DNA from: Aphrocallistes beatrix
Lineage: Eukaryota > Porifera > Hexactinellida > Sceptrulophora > Aphrocallistidae
DNA: 64,000 bases
Reading direction: 5' to 3'
NCBI GenBank assembly: GCA_963281255.1
Contig: OY725499.1
Coordinates: 1,992,096 to 2,056,095 of the forward strand
The notes under the pieces were generated by a model. The model had not been told where the DNA came from. It saw nothing but the letters and a program-made list of their open reading frames with translations, and did no database searches. The translations under genes were made by a program, and so were the position numbers. Below, piece by piece: positions 62,001-64,000 of this stretch (position 1 is its first letter; the number at the start of each line of letters is the position of its first letter).

Positions 62001-64000
62001 TTCAGAGGCGGTTTAAGGACAGTTCTGAGTGTTTTTATTATACAGTCGAAACCGGGTTTTTTTGACAATCGTATTTTTTGACATATTTTGTTGCAGATTG
62101 TTTTTTTCATGTTTCTACTATCTAATTTCCATCGGGTTTCTTTGACACTGGGTTTATTTGACAATCGGTATTTTTTGACAATTGTTGGTGTAAAAATCTG
62201 AATTTTATGTACAGTTGACACCGTGTCTTTTTGACACCCAATTTTCAGCAATTAGTTCATGACATCCATAACAAAACAGAAACGTCTGACACTGACGGAA
62301 ATGCACGAGATAGTCCTGCGTCTCGACAAGGGTCACCCTCTGACGGCAATTGTCAAGGACTACGGAGTCTAGAAATTAACCTTTACATACTTAATAATTC
62401 TTACTATGACCTCTAAAATATATTTTCTTCGTAGTGGGATGCGCAACACTGGGTTTTTTTGACAATCGGTTTTTTTTGACATTTTTTCGTGCAAATGGGG
62501 TGTCAAAAAAAACCCGGTTTCAACTGTACAGTTTTTCGCGTAAAACTGAGTTGTAAATGGGTTAATTTTTTTAGGTCATCAAATTTACTTACTAAACCAG
62601 AGGATTTGAGTGGAATTCTATTCATTACTCCAGTCGTGTCAAAATAACCTATTAGAGTAATCCACTCTGTCAATCAATTGATAATGATGTAATTATTAGG
62701 TTATATTGCTACGAAATAGCAGAATAAAAGCTCAATCAATACAAGGTGCCAGGATATCGAATTTATAATATTACAAAAGCTAATCTGTGGTCAGAACTTA
62801 GTGGAGCCGCCATAGCCAAAAGAACATGGAAAAGATCAGCTTTCTGTGCCTTGCAGTTTCTTCGATCAATTCGTTACAGAGATATATAGATACAGTCGAC
62901 TCCGCTTAATAGGGTCACTGTTTAATCGAGTCAACCGCCACTTTTGACAGGACCGGAATAACTCTCACACATAGAAACTAATACAAAATATTTTCGGTTA
63001 ATAGGGTTCTCCGCTTAATCGGGGCAAAATGTCCTCTGACCGATGTGACCCTATTAAGCGGAGTCGACTGTATATATACAAATATATATACACACATTAA
63101 TCGAGTTTTAATTGTATGGATTTCAGTGAAATGATAAAATTGTTGCAATGTTGCATTCTTCCACATTCAAACTAATTTAGGAAATGAAGTACGTATTATC
63201 AAAAAGATTCCTTCTTATAATCGCTCTGTTTGCATAATAATGTCTAGGGACATTATACCAATCATTAAAACAAATGTCTATCGACGCCTGTATCACTGTG
63301 TACGAGATGAGTTACAGTATACTGGTACTAGTAAGTCAGTAATTTGATACAAGTAAAACTAAATTAGGAAGATGGCAATCTAAAAGAATGCATAACAAAC
63401 ATACCAGTGGTAGGGTTGATAGCGAAACTATCTGCACCATTAATCTGTCCGTTTCCAAAAGTAATAGAATAAGTAAACGTAGTGGCAATTAATGGGTGAT
63501 CAGTGTCCTCAGCCTGAAACGTGAAGAGAGATCCAGTACTGGTCTCGCTGATAGTGATAGCTTGGTCCGATGAAGAGGCAGAGAAGATTGGGACCTCATC
63601 GTTGATATCAATGAGAAGAACTGTAACATTGATCTAGAGGATGTACCGTAAATCCACAAACATTTAGTGTAGAATTGTCATTTAAATCTGAACACTGTAA
63701 AATCAATTTTAAATTAATTAACAATGTAAAGCAATGCAAATCAAGGTTAAACTGTTTTAAGTAGTAACAATATAGAAATAAATCTTCACATGAATAACAA
63801 TTAAATGTATTTGATCATAATATGTCGTAATATAAATCAAACCTCAGAAAAAACGGAATCCCCTAAAGGCCCACTCTCACTGTTGGTTGCTCTGACGGTC
63901 AATTCGTAGGCAGGCTTCGTCTCGTAGTCTAGGATCCTGTTGACCCCAGCACTCTCGTCGAGGTCAGTGATGATGTTTCCATCGGGATCAATGGTAAAAC
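7739..64000 (-). CDS. Cadherin gene A: giant CDH23-like cadherin, 3' part, 33 exons (5' end beyond window)
   Basis: This is a single transmembrane adhesion protein gene, transcribed leftwards. I chained 33 exons by GT-AG sites (donors mostly GTAAGT or GTATGT) and phase; the total of 11,915 nt reads through without a stop to TAA at 7739-7741, giving 3,970 residues. About 34 EC linkers (DxNDxxPxF or variants) with matching LDRE and DxD motifs imply about 35 EC repeats. They are followed by a membrane-proximal non-EC domain, one transmembrane helix and a tail of about 100 residues. There are no EGF, LamG or classical beta-catenin-binding motifs, so it is closer to the CDH23/Dachsous type than to FAT or classical cadherins. 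In that family the EC rod mediates calcium-dependent contact between cells or cell projections. The first one or two exons (signal peptide, EC1) must lie right of 64000. Exons are listed separately. Confidence 0.93.
7985..8181 (-). CDS. Gene A exon a32: cytoplasmic tail
   Basis: Phase 2 entry LVGKQRLKQTEEYVYGGM, then an acidic stretch (PEELAFESQELKMDLF, EIPEDEFISG). It ends in phase 1 at donor GTTCGT. The nearby GTTAAG at 7975-7980 was rejected because it brings a TAG into frame in the next exon. Confidence 0.86.
8182..9622. other. Intron between tail exon and transmembrane exon of gene A
   Basis: Holds degraded repeat sequence (8220-8520, with a GAAGCTGACAACA motif also seen near 5670) and an imperfect inverted repeat around 9150-9240 (ATATTGGATATAGT / CATCCAATATA), related to one at 45538-45625. 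No exon seen. Confidence 0.6.
9623..9807 (-). CDS. Gene A exon a31: juxtamembrane stretch and transmembrane helix
   Basis: Phase 0 entry IDDSFTDLSTICEGK, a Ser/Asn-rich stalk, then a hydrophobic helix of about 23 residues (TLIIIVVCLAIFICGCM core), then LLALYQR facing the cytoplasm. Exits in phase 2 with donor GTTTGA. Confidence 0.93.
9886..10020 (-). CDS. Gene A exon a30: membrane-proximal domain
   Basis: A phase 0-0 exon of 45 codons: VQFYEIKELIIGTTIF, SVLFYAYDIVDGVPTL, SELIRT. The FYAYD..DG strand is like the corresponding region of CDH23. Donor GTTAGT. Confidence 0.87.
10150..10631 (-). repeat. F1 repeat, near full length
   Basis: Inverted copy from CAAGCGCGCTTCACTTGC to CAATCAATTCGTTACAG. 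CRE at 10337-10344 (TGACGTCA), AP-1 site at 10356-10362 (TGAGTCA), and a second CRE and AP-1 pair near 10498-10525. Hairpin GGCGCCCTTTGGGCGCC near the left end. Confidence 0.92.
10861..11140 (-). CDS. Gene A exon a29: last EC and start of the membrane-proximal domain
   Basis: Phase 2 entry IYSLPASQEFTIESSTGVL, VTATDKAENRSRS, then no further DxND linker but VLNNDYILRIIVEDTVEV and CRNELMSKLVEI. Exits in phase 0 after SYQ with donor GTGTTT. The latter half resembles the ferredoxin-like membrane-adjacent domain known from CDH23 and PCDH15; that assignment is inferred from position and pattern. Confidence 0.85.
11516..11763 (-). CDS. Gene A exon a28: EC linker with a two-cysteine insert
   Basis: Phase 0 entry EAGHLSGSY, then an insert with two Cys 17 residues apart (YCSPLN ... 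GSECRL), linker VTDINDNSPVF, ATDADLALFGEI. Exits in phase 2 with donor GTAAGT. This is the last full EC linker seen before the membrane. Confidence 0.92.
11764..12188. other. Intron before the 4 kb exon's 3' end
   Basis: 425 bp of AT-rich sequence. I see no exon and no repeat that I recognise from elsewhere in the window. Confidence 0.55.
12189..16211 (-). CDS. Gene A exon a27: 4,023 bp exon with about 12 EC repeats
   Basis: An uninterrupted phase 0-0 exon of 1,341 codons (entry NTPVIVSDADQG, exit EVINT with donor GTAAGT). It holds twelve EC linkers in order, including DINDNPPTF, DVNDNDPSF, DVNDVAPFF, DENDNVPIF, DTNDNAPFF, DENDGTPTF, DVNNNAPVF, DANDHPPVF, DVNDNAPII, DINEHPPVF, DINDEIPYF and DENDVPPTF, most with LDRE and DxD partners and many NxS/T sites. 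It is some ten times longer than most other exons of the gene. Confidence 0.97.
16382..16627 (-). CDS. Gene A exon a26: EC second half plus linker
   Basis: A phase 0-0 exon of 82 codons: ISSSTGRKDGQIEV, LIDRENQTFY, linker ITDENDNSPLF, PEDASG. Donor GTAAGA. Confidence 0.92.
16748..17811 (+). repeat. F2 repeat, split by an inserted Tigger-like MITE
   Basis: Begins CTTATATTACTAAAACGCTAG, then TTTGTTTGTCCGAATTGATT and GGCAAGTCGTAGA, and ends near CTCAAAATAGGCTAGA. Without the insertion at 17002-17604 it lines up with the F2 copy at 58773-59261. Confidence 0.85.
17002..17604. mobile_element. Tigger/pogo-like MITE with TA duplication, inserted in F2
   Basis: Ends CAGGTATCCCTCGCCGTTCG and CGAACGGCGAGGGCTGCCTG are inverted repeats, flanked by TA on both sides. 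The uninterrupted F2 copy near 59109 has a single TA at this place, so the insertion is exact. Internally it has further CGCGAA/TTCGCG pieces but no transposase. Confidence 0.88.
17822..17898 (+). repeat. F1 repeat 3' fragment
   Basis: GC-rich F1 end only (CAGGCGCCCGCAGGGCG to GCGCGCTTGTAA). Confidence 0.82.
18054..18320 (+). repeat. F1 repeats, two overlapping partial copies
   Basis: A 3' end (GGCGGACACAAAGTGTTCG ... GCGCGCTTGTT) is followed directly by an F1 core with ATGACTCAT and TGACGTCA and a second GCAAGCAAGCGAAGCGGGC end. Confidence 0.83.
18355..18440. repeat. Repeat piece rich in GGTTTAAC
   Basis: Short repeats of GGTTTAAC/GTTAAAC. Similar stretches lie at 32870-32990 and 54240-54335, which suggests a family of foldback elements. 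Confidence 0.55.
18923..19129 (-). CDS. Gene A exon a25: linker plus EC first half
   Basis: A phase 0-0 exon of 69 codons: GTVTVTVTDINDHNPEF, PENSPPGY, ATDEDDGDNGMI, ending at IVQN with donor GTAAGT. Confidence 0.93.
19490..19744. mobile_element. DDE_3-type transposase trace next to F4 inverted repeat
   Basis: Plus-strand 19490-19546 reads IEHFWGQIKAELVEKY, like the C-terminal catalytic Glu region of Tc1/IS630-type transposases. It is followed by an F4 inverted repeat (arms CATCTTTATCAAGCAGTCG and GCGACTGGATGCTAAAGGT, 19552-19744). This links F4 to a Tc1-type element. The coding piece is too short to be more than a trace. Confidence 0.55.
20822..20940 (-). CDS. Gene A exon a24: short EC second-half exon
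   Basis: Only 119 bp. Phase 1 entry NKFSLNALSGELRTT, LSRETNPTITIVV in the LDRE position, ATDGTLTAS. Exits in phase 0; the donor GTATGT fits phase, while the GT four bases before it does not. Confidence 0.88.
20941..23006. other. Long intron with degraded MITEs
   Basis: Includes an inverted-repeat element at about 21337-21752 (ends CTGGAGAACTCGGCC and GGGCGAGTTCTCCC) and a GGCCCGCGGGCC stretch near 22543, as seen in hAT-type ends. No exon found. Confidence 0.6.
23007..23223 (-). CDS. Gene A exon a23: linker plus EC first half
   Basis: Phase 0 entry TLLRQTTTAEILI, linker VTDINDNTPQF, SESSNIG, ATDADFGTNAQI. Exits in phase 1 at IGDA with donor GTATGT. Confidence 0.91.
23573..23940. repeat. hAT-like MITE with tandem GGTCCGGCCAAAAGCCGGACC-type units
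   Basis: Left end CAGTGGCGTAGC is a common hAT-type terminus, and the right side has CTACGCCTATAAC in inverted sense. Between them, several units of GTCCGGC / GCCGGAC form repeated short hairpins. The element ends 24 bp from the donor of exon a22. Confidence 0.65.
23964..24320 (-). CDS. Gene A exon a22: linker plus EC repeat
   Basis: A phase 0-0 exon of 119 codons: ITASVIVMVSNSNDHAPTF, ENDLTDTF, VTDIDSGDDGSL, LDRETEGL, NVIAHDNNAN. Donor GTGAGT. A 23590-23940 repeat array ends 24 bp from this donor. Confidence 0.92.
24439..24912 (+). repeat. F1 repeat, full length
   Basis: From CTGTAACGAATTGATTGAAG to GAAGCGCGCTTGT, 474 bp. Two CRE sites and two AP-1 sites are intact. Directly followed by a pogo-like MITE. 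Confidence 0.92.
24927..25270. mobile_element. Pogo/Tigger-like MITE with TA duplication
   Basis: Ends CACTCGAACCTCTCTTATCC and GGATAAGAGAGGTTCGAGTG are perfect 20 bp inverted repeats flanked by TA. Internal GCCCGGATAACAGA is repeated. No coding capacity. Confidence 0.92.
26368..26725 (+). repeat. F1 repeat, 5' truncated
   Basis: From TCGACTCATCATGAAATT to CCGCGAAGCGCTTGT, with CRE and AP-1 sites. A stray F1 end piece (AAGCGCGCTTCGC) lies just upstream at 26344. Confidence 0.87.
27227..27294 (-). repeat. F1 repeat 3' fragment
   Basis: Degraded GC-rich end (CAAGCGAGCTTAGCTTGCTTGC). Confidence 0.7.
27335..27843 (-). repeat. F2 repeat, near full length
   Basis: Inverted copy ending CAATTCGGACAAACAAAT, AATCCTAGCGTTTTAAT. 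Internal CATGTCAACCGTTGG and ACACCTACGTGCCAATT agree with the other copies. It sits inside a larger Tc1-type element whose right end is CTTTTGGCCAAGCAGTA near 28036. Confidence 0.85.
28036..28843. mobile_element. MITE with 67 bp perfect terminal inverted repeats
   Basis: Left arm 28036-28102 and right arm 28777-28843 are exact reverse complements. The left side adds several more copies of CAATATGCATAATG, spaced 20-40 bp apart. No coding frame. Subterminal repeat arrays of this kind are typical transposase-binding sites. The superfamily is not clear from the ends. Confidence 0.9.
28905..29098 (-). CDS. Gene A exon a21: EC repeat
   Basis: Phase 1 entry GTEVIDIDVDDEDTVGTI, LDFESITTYTLDI. Exits in phase 0 at DGLHT with donor GTAAGT. 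The stretch before its linker is short, and the linker lies on the next exon. Confidence 0.92.
29185..29438. mobile_element. MITE with GGGTGTCTCAAA ends
   Basis: Ends TAGGGTGTCTCAAAAG and CTTTGAGACACCCTA are inverted repeats next to TA. It lies 87 bp beyond exon a21 on its 5' side. Confidence 0.8.
29436..29496. repeat. (AT)n microsatellite
   Basis: About 30 uninterrupted AT units, precisely between two MITEs. Confidence 0.97.
29497..30016. mobile_element. MITE with internal 18 bp tandem repeats
   Basis: Ends CAGGGTTGAAACCG and CGGTTTCAACCTTG are inverted. Inside, 29810-29995 is a tandem array of a unit like TTCGGTTGACCAAATTAT with drift, and 29510-29650 holds inverted versions. The longer reading frames across this part are only repeat translation. 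Confidence 0.85.
30870..30930. repeat. Near-perfect hairpin palindrome
   Basis: Arms of 25 bp (TTATGTATTGAGAAGG... and its exact complement) around a 9-base loop (TTTTCGCCC). No relation seen to the other families in the window. Confidence 0.92.
30987..31174. mobile_element. Pogo-like MITE F6, full copy (188 bp)
   Basis: Ends CAGTCGACTCCGCTTAATAG and CTATTAAGCGGAGTCGACTG, inverted, flanked by TA. Same family at 50050-50164, 52525-52713 and 62893-63070. Confidence 0.95.
31793..31840 (+). repeat. F1 repeat core fragment
   Basis: ATGATGACTCATCATTCTGT followed by a mutated CRE (TGACATCA). Confidence 0.7.
32074..32689 (-). pseudogene. hAT-type transposase remnant (BED finger plus C-terminal piece)
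   Basis: One frame holds a BED-like zinc finger: MRCINCNSLV followed by NHRKRCH. After a frameshift near 32500 a second frame gives NRPFYLMIN, HHRFLQTMTPFHFLAF, CLHPKYRGRGL, typical of the hAT catalytic region just before the dimerisation domain. The two pieces are joined with several hundred residues missing, so the element is internally deleted and non-functional. Confidence 0.75.
33396..33590 (-). repeat. F2 repeat fragment
   Basis: TTTTTTGCAGAGGTGTGAAA to CAATTCGGACAAACAAAC and GCGTTTTAATATATAAGAT. Confidence 0.82.
33737..33910 (-). CDS. Gene A exon a20: EC second half plus linker
   Basis: Phase 1 entry ALDFDSNSQNYTI, linker RITDENDIIPQI, PENATAG. Exits in phase 1 with donor GTTTGG. A second in-frame GT lies six bases on, but its phase does not fit the next exon. 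Confidence 0.88.
34030..34170. repeat. hAT-like MITE fragment
   Basis: CAGAAAATCCTGGCAATGCC at the right side resembles hAT-type ends of the CAGTGGCGTAGCCAGG kind. A relative lies at about 35340-35430 (AGAAAATCCTGGCTATGC). Confidence 0.55.
34325..34820 (-). CDS. Gene A exon a19: one complete EC and parts of two
   Basis: Phase 0 entry VFSSQLYVASVTEGV, SASERDSNAVITYS, LDREQIATFSFTV, linker SIDDSNDNTPSF, ATDGDAT. Exits in phase 1 at ISLTG with donor GTTAGC. Confidence 0.93.
35607..35858 (-). CDS. Gene A exon a18: EC repeat with degenerate linker
   Basis: A phase 0-0 exon of 84 codons: AFDLDSGTNGEVIYEI, LDADSPPTQYIFNI, ending in LLEQNEDTP. The linker has lost the DxND pattern, so calcium binding at this EC junction may be weakened. 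Donor GTAATC. Confidence 0.9.
36138..36180 (+). repeat. (AATTTC)n microsatellite
   Basis: About seven hexamer units, the last ones drifting. Confidence 0.92.
36240..36525 (-). repeat. F2 repeat, rearranged fragments
   Basis: Two partial copies of the segment with GAAATCTACACCCCTGA and ATGGCAACCGTT, then TGCAGAGGTGTGAAAATTTC. Confidence 0.75.
36700..37049 (-). CDS. Gene A exon a17: EC repeat plus linker
   Basis: Phase 1 entry GTCIARISPVLTV, AIDNDIFPNNDVQYS, LDYESMQSHTLQV, linker VGDVNDNPPNF, LETSAIG. Exits in phase 0 after VVQ with donor GTTGTT. Confidence 0.92.
37326..37790. mobile_element. Tc1-type MITE F5 (465 bp)
   Basis: Ends CACTGCCTGAACAAAAGTAT and ATACTTTTGTTCAGGCAGTG are inverted and flanked by TA. 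Inside are extended inverted arms (TTTGTATGGGGAATTAT). No transposase. Confidence 0.93.
38097..38428 (-). repeat. F2 repeat
   Basis: Inverted copy ending CGGACAAACACAAATAAAT and CCTAGCGTTTTAATATATAA. A short + oriented F2 piece follows at 38507-38612. Confidence 0.8.
39076..39392. mobile_element. Tc1-type MITE F5, internally deleted (317 bp)
   Basis: Left 290 bp nearly match 37326-37615. Much of the right arm is lost, but TTTTGTTCAGGCAGTG is kept, flanked by TA. Confidence 0.92.
39470..39926 (-). repeat. F2 repeat
   Basis: Inverted copy with CATGTCAACCGTT, GGTGTGAAAATTTCGC and CAATCAATTCAGACAAA. Confidence 0.8.
39964..40390 (+). repeat. F1 repeat, near full length
   Basis: CTGTAACGAATTGATTGAAT to AGCCGCGCAGCACAAGCAAG. 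It lies directly after the F2 copy in the opposite sense. Confidence 0.88.
41052..41183. mobile_element. Small MITE (132 bp)
   Basis: Ends GCATTCAGGGTTTCTTTCAG and CTGAAAGAAACCCTGAATGC are perfect inverted repeats. The middle is a G-run and a C-run. Confidence 0.92.
41276..41479 (-). CDS. Gene A exon a16: EC second half plus linker
   Basis: Phase 1 entry AEVTLSGSSVPLDREV, linker VTDINDNIPSF, LENSSFG. Exits in phase 1 with donor GTAAGT. Confidence 0.93.
41661..42273. mobile_element. Long foldback element with about 190 bp arms
   Basis: 41661-41853 is an imperfect reverse complement of 42087-42273, including TAGGGCGACTTTGGCC, CCACAATAGCAAATT, CAATGTGATTACATTGA and ATTTGGAAGTATATTAAT. Spacer about 230 bp. 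The reading frame of 111 codons on the minus strand lies in the left arm and is likely chance. Confidence 0.9.
42525..42729 (-). CDS. Gene A exon a15: EC linker and first half
   Basis: Phase 0 entry VTITVLDVNDNFPSF, a canonical linker, then ENSAGG and VSDPDQ. Exits in phase 1 at SLVG with donor GTAATG. Confidence 0.92.
43603..44218. mobile_element. hAT-like element with a nested pogo-like MITE
   Basis: Left end CAGGGTTGATAAAAAT and right end ATTTAAATCAAACAGCCCTG look like hAT termini. The flanks CTGTTAAC (43593-43600) and CTGTTAAG (44219-44226) look like an 8 bp target duplication with one mismatch and two extra bases on the left. Inside, about 43986-44157, are inverted ends AGTCGAGTCTCGTTAATACG and CGTATTAGCGAGAGGCTACT of a pogo-like MITE. 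Confidence 0.72.
44608..44680 (-). repeat. Degraded F1-type 3' end
   Basis: ACAAGCGCTTTGGCACTTGC and CGAACACTTCGTGTTTG resemble the GC-rich F1 end with many changes. Confidence 0.5.
44753..45009 (-). CDS. Gene A exon a14: EC repeat
   Basis: Phase 1 entry DRAPVNSQILEG, SAIDSDSTTNAEISY, LDREANPTFIIMI. Exits in phase 0 at CGS with donor GTTTGT. Confidence 0.92.
45706..45946 (-). CDS. Gene A exon a13: EC repeat
   Basis: Phase 0 entry VIATDLDREDVITYS, LDFEATQVYYLLV, linker ILDVNDNDPQF. Exits in phase 1 at FG with donor GTTAGT. Confidence 0.93.
46615..46829 (-). CDS. Gene A exon a12: EC second half plus linker
   Basis: Phase 1 entry AISLKTRVDYEVDTAF, linker TVFDSNENTPVF, ENISIG. Exits in phase 0 after VVQ with donor GTATGT. 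Confidence 0.92.
47690..48310 (-). repeat. F2 repeat, partly duplicated
   Basis: Three successive versions of the segment GATATTC(A/G)AAATCTACACC-ACTAAAAC, then a long F2 tail with ATTGTATAGAAAAGG. Confidence 0.75.
48719..49207 (+). repeat. F1 repeat, full length, beside exon a11
   Basis: CTGTAACGAATTGATTGAAG to GAAGCGCGCTTGT. CRE TGACGTCA occurs twice. It ends 34 bp from the 5' splice site of exon a11. Confidence 0.93.
49242..49497 (-). CDS. Gene A exon a11: EC end, linker and next EC first half
   Basis: Phase 0 entry IVDKGTAPNTASISL, linker TGVNEHAPAF (degenerate: no Asp before VNE), DESEDIDSL, ATDMDD. Exits in phase 1 at DSGTG with donor GTATAG. An F1 repeat copy ends 34 bp downstream of this donor. 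Confidence 0.91.
50050..50164. mobile_element. Pogo-like MITE F6, internally deleted (115 bp)
   Basis: Left end CAGTCGACACCTTATATTAG joins the F6 middle; the right end is intact (AGCGGAGTCGACTG). Follows an (AT)n run at 50013-50049. Confidence 0.88.
50173..50635. mobile_element. Tc1-type MITE F5, related subfamily
   Basis: Ends CAGTACCCAGACAAAAGTAT and ATACTTTTGTCCGGGTAGTG, flanked by TA. The central part again has a palindromic CATCATATATGATGG. Confidence 0.88.
50799..50913. mobile_element. Small MITE (115 bp), flanked by direct repeats
   Basis: Ends GTTTTAACCGTAGAATGCCC and GGGCATTCTACAGTTAAAAC are inverted. On both sides (about 50690-50780 and 50930-51030) lie direct repeats with GAAATTGAAAGTTAATT and ATTTCTATTTATACCTTTGA. 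Confidence 0.82.
51057..51348 (+). repeat. F1 repeat, internally deleted
   Basis: Both ends are intact, but about 200 bp with the first CRE and the core are missing: the jump is at CATGGAATT|TGATGATTTTTCGAG. Confidence 0.9.
51666..51809. repeat. F4 inverted-repeat element
   Basis: Arms CCACCTTTATCTTGCAGTCG and CGACTGCTTGATAAAGGTGG. See 1910-2040 and 19490-19744. Confidence 0.82.
52011..52515 (+). pseudogene. Tc1-like transposase remnant (N-terminal HTH joined to the C-terminal end)
   Basis: ATG at 52011 opens TQSETREQIRILFQ, KISSILGVSLATVYNTLK, a helix-turn-helix, then TGA at 52137-52139. Further on, VRRTLKRI and NRCKRIEWA are seen before a shift. The tail PHRRPKKINELKSRIN, WGYMPRRFQMLLESNGF and KINY-stop is the usual Tc1 C-terminus. 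The whole DDE catalytic core is deleted. The tail is clearly of the same family as the copy at 54402-55441. Confidence 0.83.
52525..52713. mobile_element. Pogo-like MITE F6, full copy (189 bp)
   Basis: CAGTCGACTCCGCTTAATAG to CTATTAAGCGGAGTCGACTG with TA flanks. It is inserted nine bases after the stop of the Tc1 remnant. Confidence 0.95.
52965..53206 (-). CDS. Gene A exon a10: EC repeat
   Basis: Phase 1 entry VTVCSTTLSENN, then SVSDADQDG, LDFETIKIYTLTI. Exits in phase 0 at NV with donor GTAAGT. It carries two Cys near its start (VTVCS and GFCSF) that could pair within one EC. Confidence 0.91.
53552..53830 (-). CDS. Gene A exon a9: EC repeat
   Basis: Phase 1 entry (ESFLQVTASEVNAD), FDFEVLETLFLTL in the LDRE position, linker LNVNDNLPLLSG. 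Exits in phase 1 with donor GTTAGC. The linker lacks the usual Asp before VND. Confidence 0.92.
54402..55441 (+). mobile_element. Tc1-like element with 26 bp perfect TIRs (1,040 bp)
   Basis: Ends CAGTAGGGTGACATATTTAT and ATAAATATGTCACCCTACTG (26 bp perfect arms at 54402-54427 and 55416-55441), with TA on both sides. It holds a broken transposase gene at 54640-55335. It is the only element in the window with both intact ends and most of a transposase. Confidence 0.94.
54640..55335 (+). pseudogene. Tc1-like transposase, DDE domain, broken
   Basis: Reads RNRLKRLDFAKKN, VIFCDEASFWL (first catalytic Asp), KMWTKYGKTQWL, HIWAAFSSVG, WGLVQDNHPKHT (second Asp), then a frameshift near 55110, then SPDLNPIENLFAWIK (catalytic Glu) and further shifts, ending MPRR..., NGFKINY and a stop at 55333-55335. 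The N-terminal DNA-binding domains are missing altogether. The triad is of the DD34E type. Confidence 0.88.
55821..56009 (-). CDS. Gene A exon a8: EC second half plus linker
   Basis: Completes Asn across the junction (SILPNREQFTTG, a decayed LDRE). It has linker VINDKNDNAPRF and ends in phase 1 at NEDFPTG with donor GTAGGT. I chose this donor over later GT sites because it matches the phase 1 start of the next exon and the recurrent junction at the Gly before the A-strand. Confidence 0.88.
56077..56532 (-). CDS. Gene A exon a7: one full EC repeat and most of the next
   Basis: Phase 1 entry (VIATTVTASDLDSN), then LDADVFNVYRFSI, linker NVTDLNDLNPEF, ENTVYS and SDGD. It ends in phase 1 at GTIAT with donor GTATGT. 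The intron that follows is only 67 bp. Confidence 0.92.
56839..57106 (-). CDS. Gene A exon a6: EC repeat middle plus linker
   Basis: Phase 0 entry at NSTAVPFVL, LDFETTSEKLFSI in the LDRE position, linker TGDVNDNAPIF. It ends in phase 1 at NESQPGVTG with donor GTAAGT, just before the A-strand of the next EC. Confidence 0.93.
57306..57557 (+). repeat. F1 repeat, 5' half
   Basis: TGTAACGAATTGGTTGAAGA to TTCACATGTGATACAACC, with one CRE and one AP-1 site. The GC-rich end is missing. Confidence 0.88.
57619..57648. repeat. Perfect 30 bp palindrome
   Basis: CCAATACACTGATAA joined directly to its exact complement, centred at 57633/57634, without a loop. Any role is unknown. Confidence 0.9.
57700..57790. 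repeat. hAT-like MITE fragment
   Basis: AACAGGGGCGGATACAGGGG is a frequent hAT-type end, followed by G-runs and CCCCCTGAAAATTTT. The right end is not clear. Confidence 0.6.
58340..58675 (-). CDS. Gene A exon a5: EC repeat middle plus linker
   Basis: Again a phase 0-0 exon of exactly 112 codons, like a4, suggesting exon-wise domain duplication. It carries LDYNTQPVYTLTI and linker VIDVNDNLPVL, then SENLPAG and DLDAG. Donor GTAAGT after NIT. Confidence 0.93.
58773..59261 (+). repeat. F2 repeat, near full length
   Basis: CTTATATACTAAAACGCTAG, a TTTG microsatellite, CAAATTGATTGAAGAATTGG through to CAACGGTTGACAAAGGG. This copy has the empty TA site that shows the insertion at 17002-17604. Confidence 0.87.
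59735..60070 (-). CDS. Gene A exon a4: EC repeat middle plus linker
   Basis: A phase 0-0 exon of exactly 112 codons. It carries FDRETQDTFSFTV and linker FIGDVNDNSPVF. The following strand (TIDYDEKSTSN) is unusual for an EC start. Acceptor CTAG, donor GTAATT after NGQ. Confidence 0.92.
60609..60850 (-). CDS. Gene A exon a3: EC repeat middle plus linker
   Basis: Enters in phase 1, completing the Gly of TGVLSVS, with LDHEAIPSY in the LDRE position and linker SVLDSNEFNPEF. It exits in phase 0 at ATDNDT with donor GTAAGT. The LDRE motif has H for R. Confidence 0.92.
60916..61091. mobile_element. hAT-type MITE with 8 bp target duplication
   Basis: Ends CAGGCGTGTCAAACTGG and GAGTTTGACACACCTG are inverted. 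Flanks TTTTAAAG (60908-60915) and TTCTAAAG (61092-61099) match at 7 of 8 bases. The GGCCCGC interior is typical of this MITE type. Confidence 0.9.
61350..61420. repeat. Pogo-like terminal fragment
   Basis: ACAGCAGAAACCGGTTATTT followed by GCGACCGGGTTATTTTGG looks like one terminal part of a pogo-like element. A matching right end was not found. Confidence 0.45.
62043..62526 (+). mobile_element. Pogo-like element with truncated CENP-B-type HTH frame
   Basis: Ends CAGTCGAAACCGGGTTTTTT and AAAAAACCCGGTTTCAACTG, inverted, flanked by TA. A second left-end-like sequence (CAGTTGACACCGTGTCTTTT) lies inside at 62211. A short frame at 62259-62372 is described separately. Confidence 0.88.
62259..62372 (+). 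pseudogene. Pogo-type transposase N-terminal HTH fragment (37 codons)
   Basis: MTSITKQKRLTLTEMHEIVL and RLDKGHPLTAIVKDYGV, then TAG. This is the pattern of the first CENP-B/pogo DNA-binding helix-turn-helix (K-R-x-L-T-L-x-E-K, L-x-x-G, A-x-x-Y-G-V). The rest of the transposase is missing, so it could at most make a DNA-binding peptide. Confidence 0.72.
62787..62879 (-). repeat. F1 repeat 5' end fragment
   Basis: TCAGAACTTAGTGGAGCC to CGATCAATTCGTTACAGA, next to an F6 MITE. Confidence 0.82.
62893..63070. mobile_element. Pogo-like MITE F6, inverse orientation (178 bp)
   Basis: CAGTCGACTCCGCTTAATAG ... CTATTAAGCGGAGTCGACTG with TA flanks. The asymmetric middle reads in the opposite direction to the other three copies. 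Confidence 0.94.
63405..63633 (-). CDS. Gene A exon a2: EC linker and start of next EC
   Basis: Begins in phase 0 after acceptor CTAG with INVTVLLIDINDEVPIF, a canonical EC junction, and ends in phase 1 at INPTTG with donor GTATGT. It completes the previous EC and opens the next (E of TISET, DTD). Confidence 0.92.
63843..64000 (-). CDS. Gene A exon a1 (partial, runs off the right edge): part of an N-terminal EC repeat
   Basis: Reads FTIDPDGNI...GVNR..DYETKP..LTVRATN and ends in phase 0 after FSE at donor GTTTGA. It is the counterpart of the third exon of gene B (1559-1807): same end point, same phase, 28 of the first 39 residues identical. Its upstream boundary is outside the window. Confidence 0.88.
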
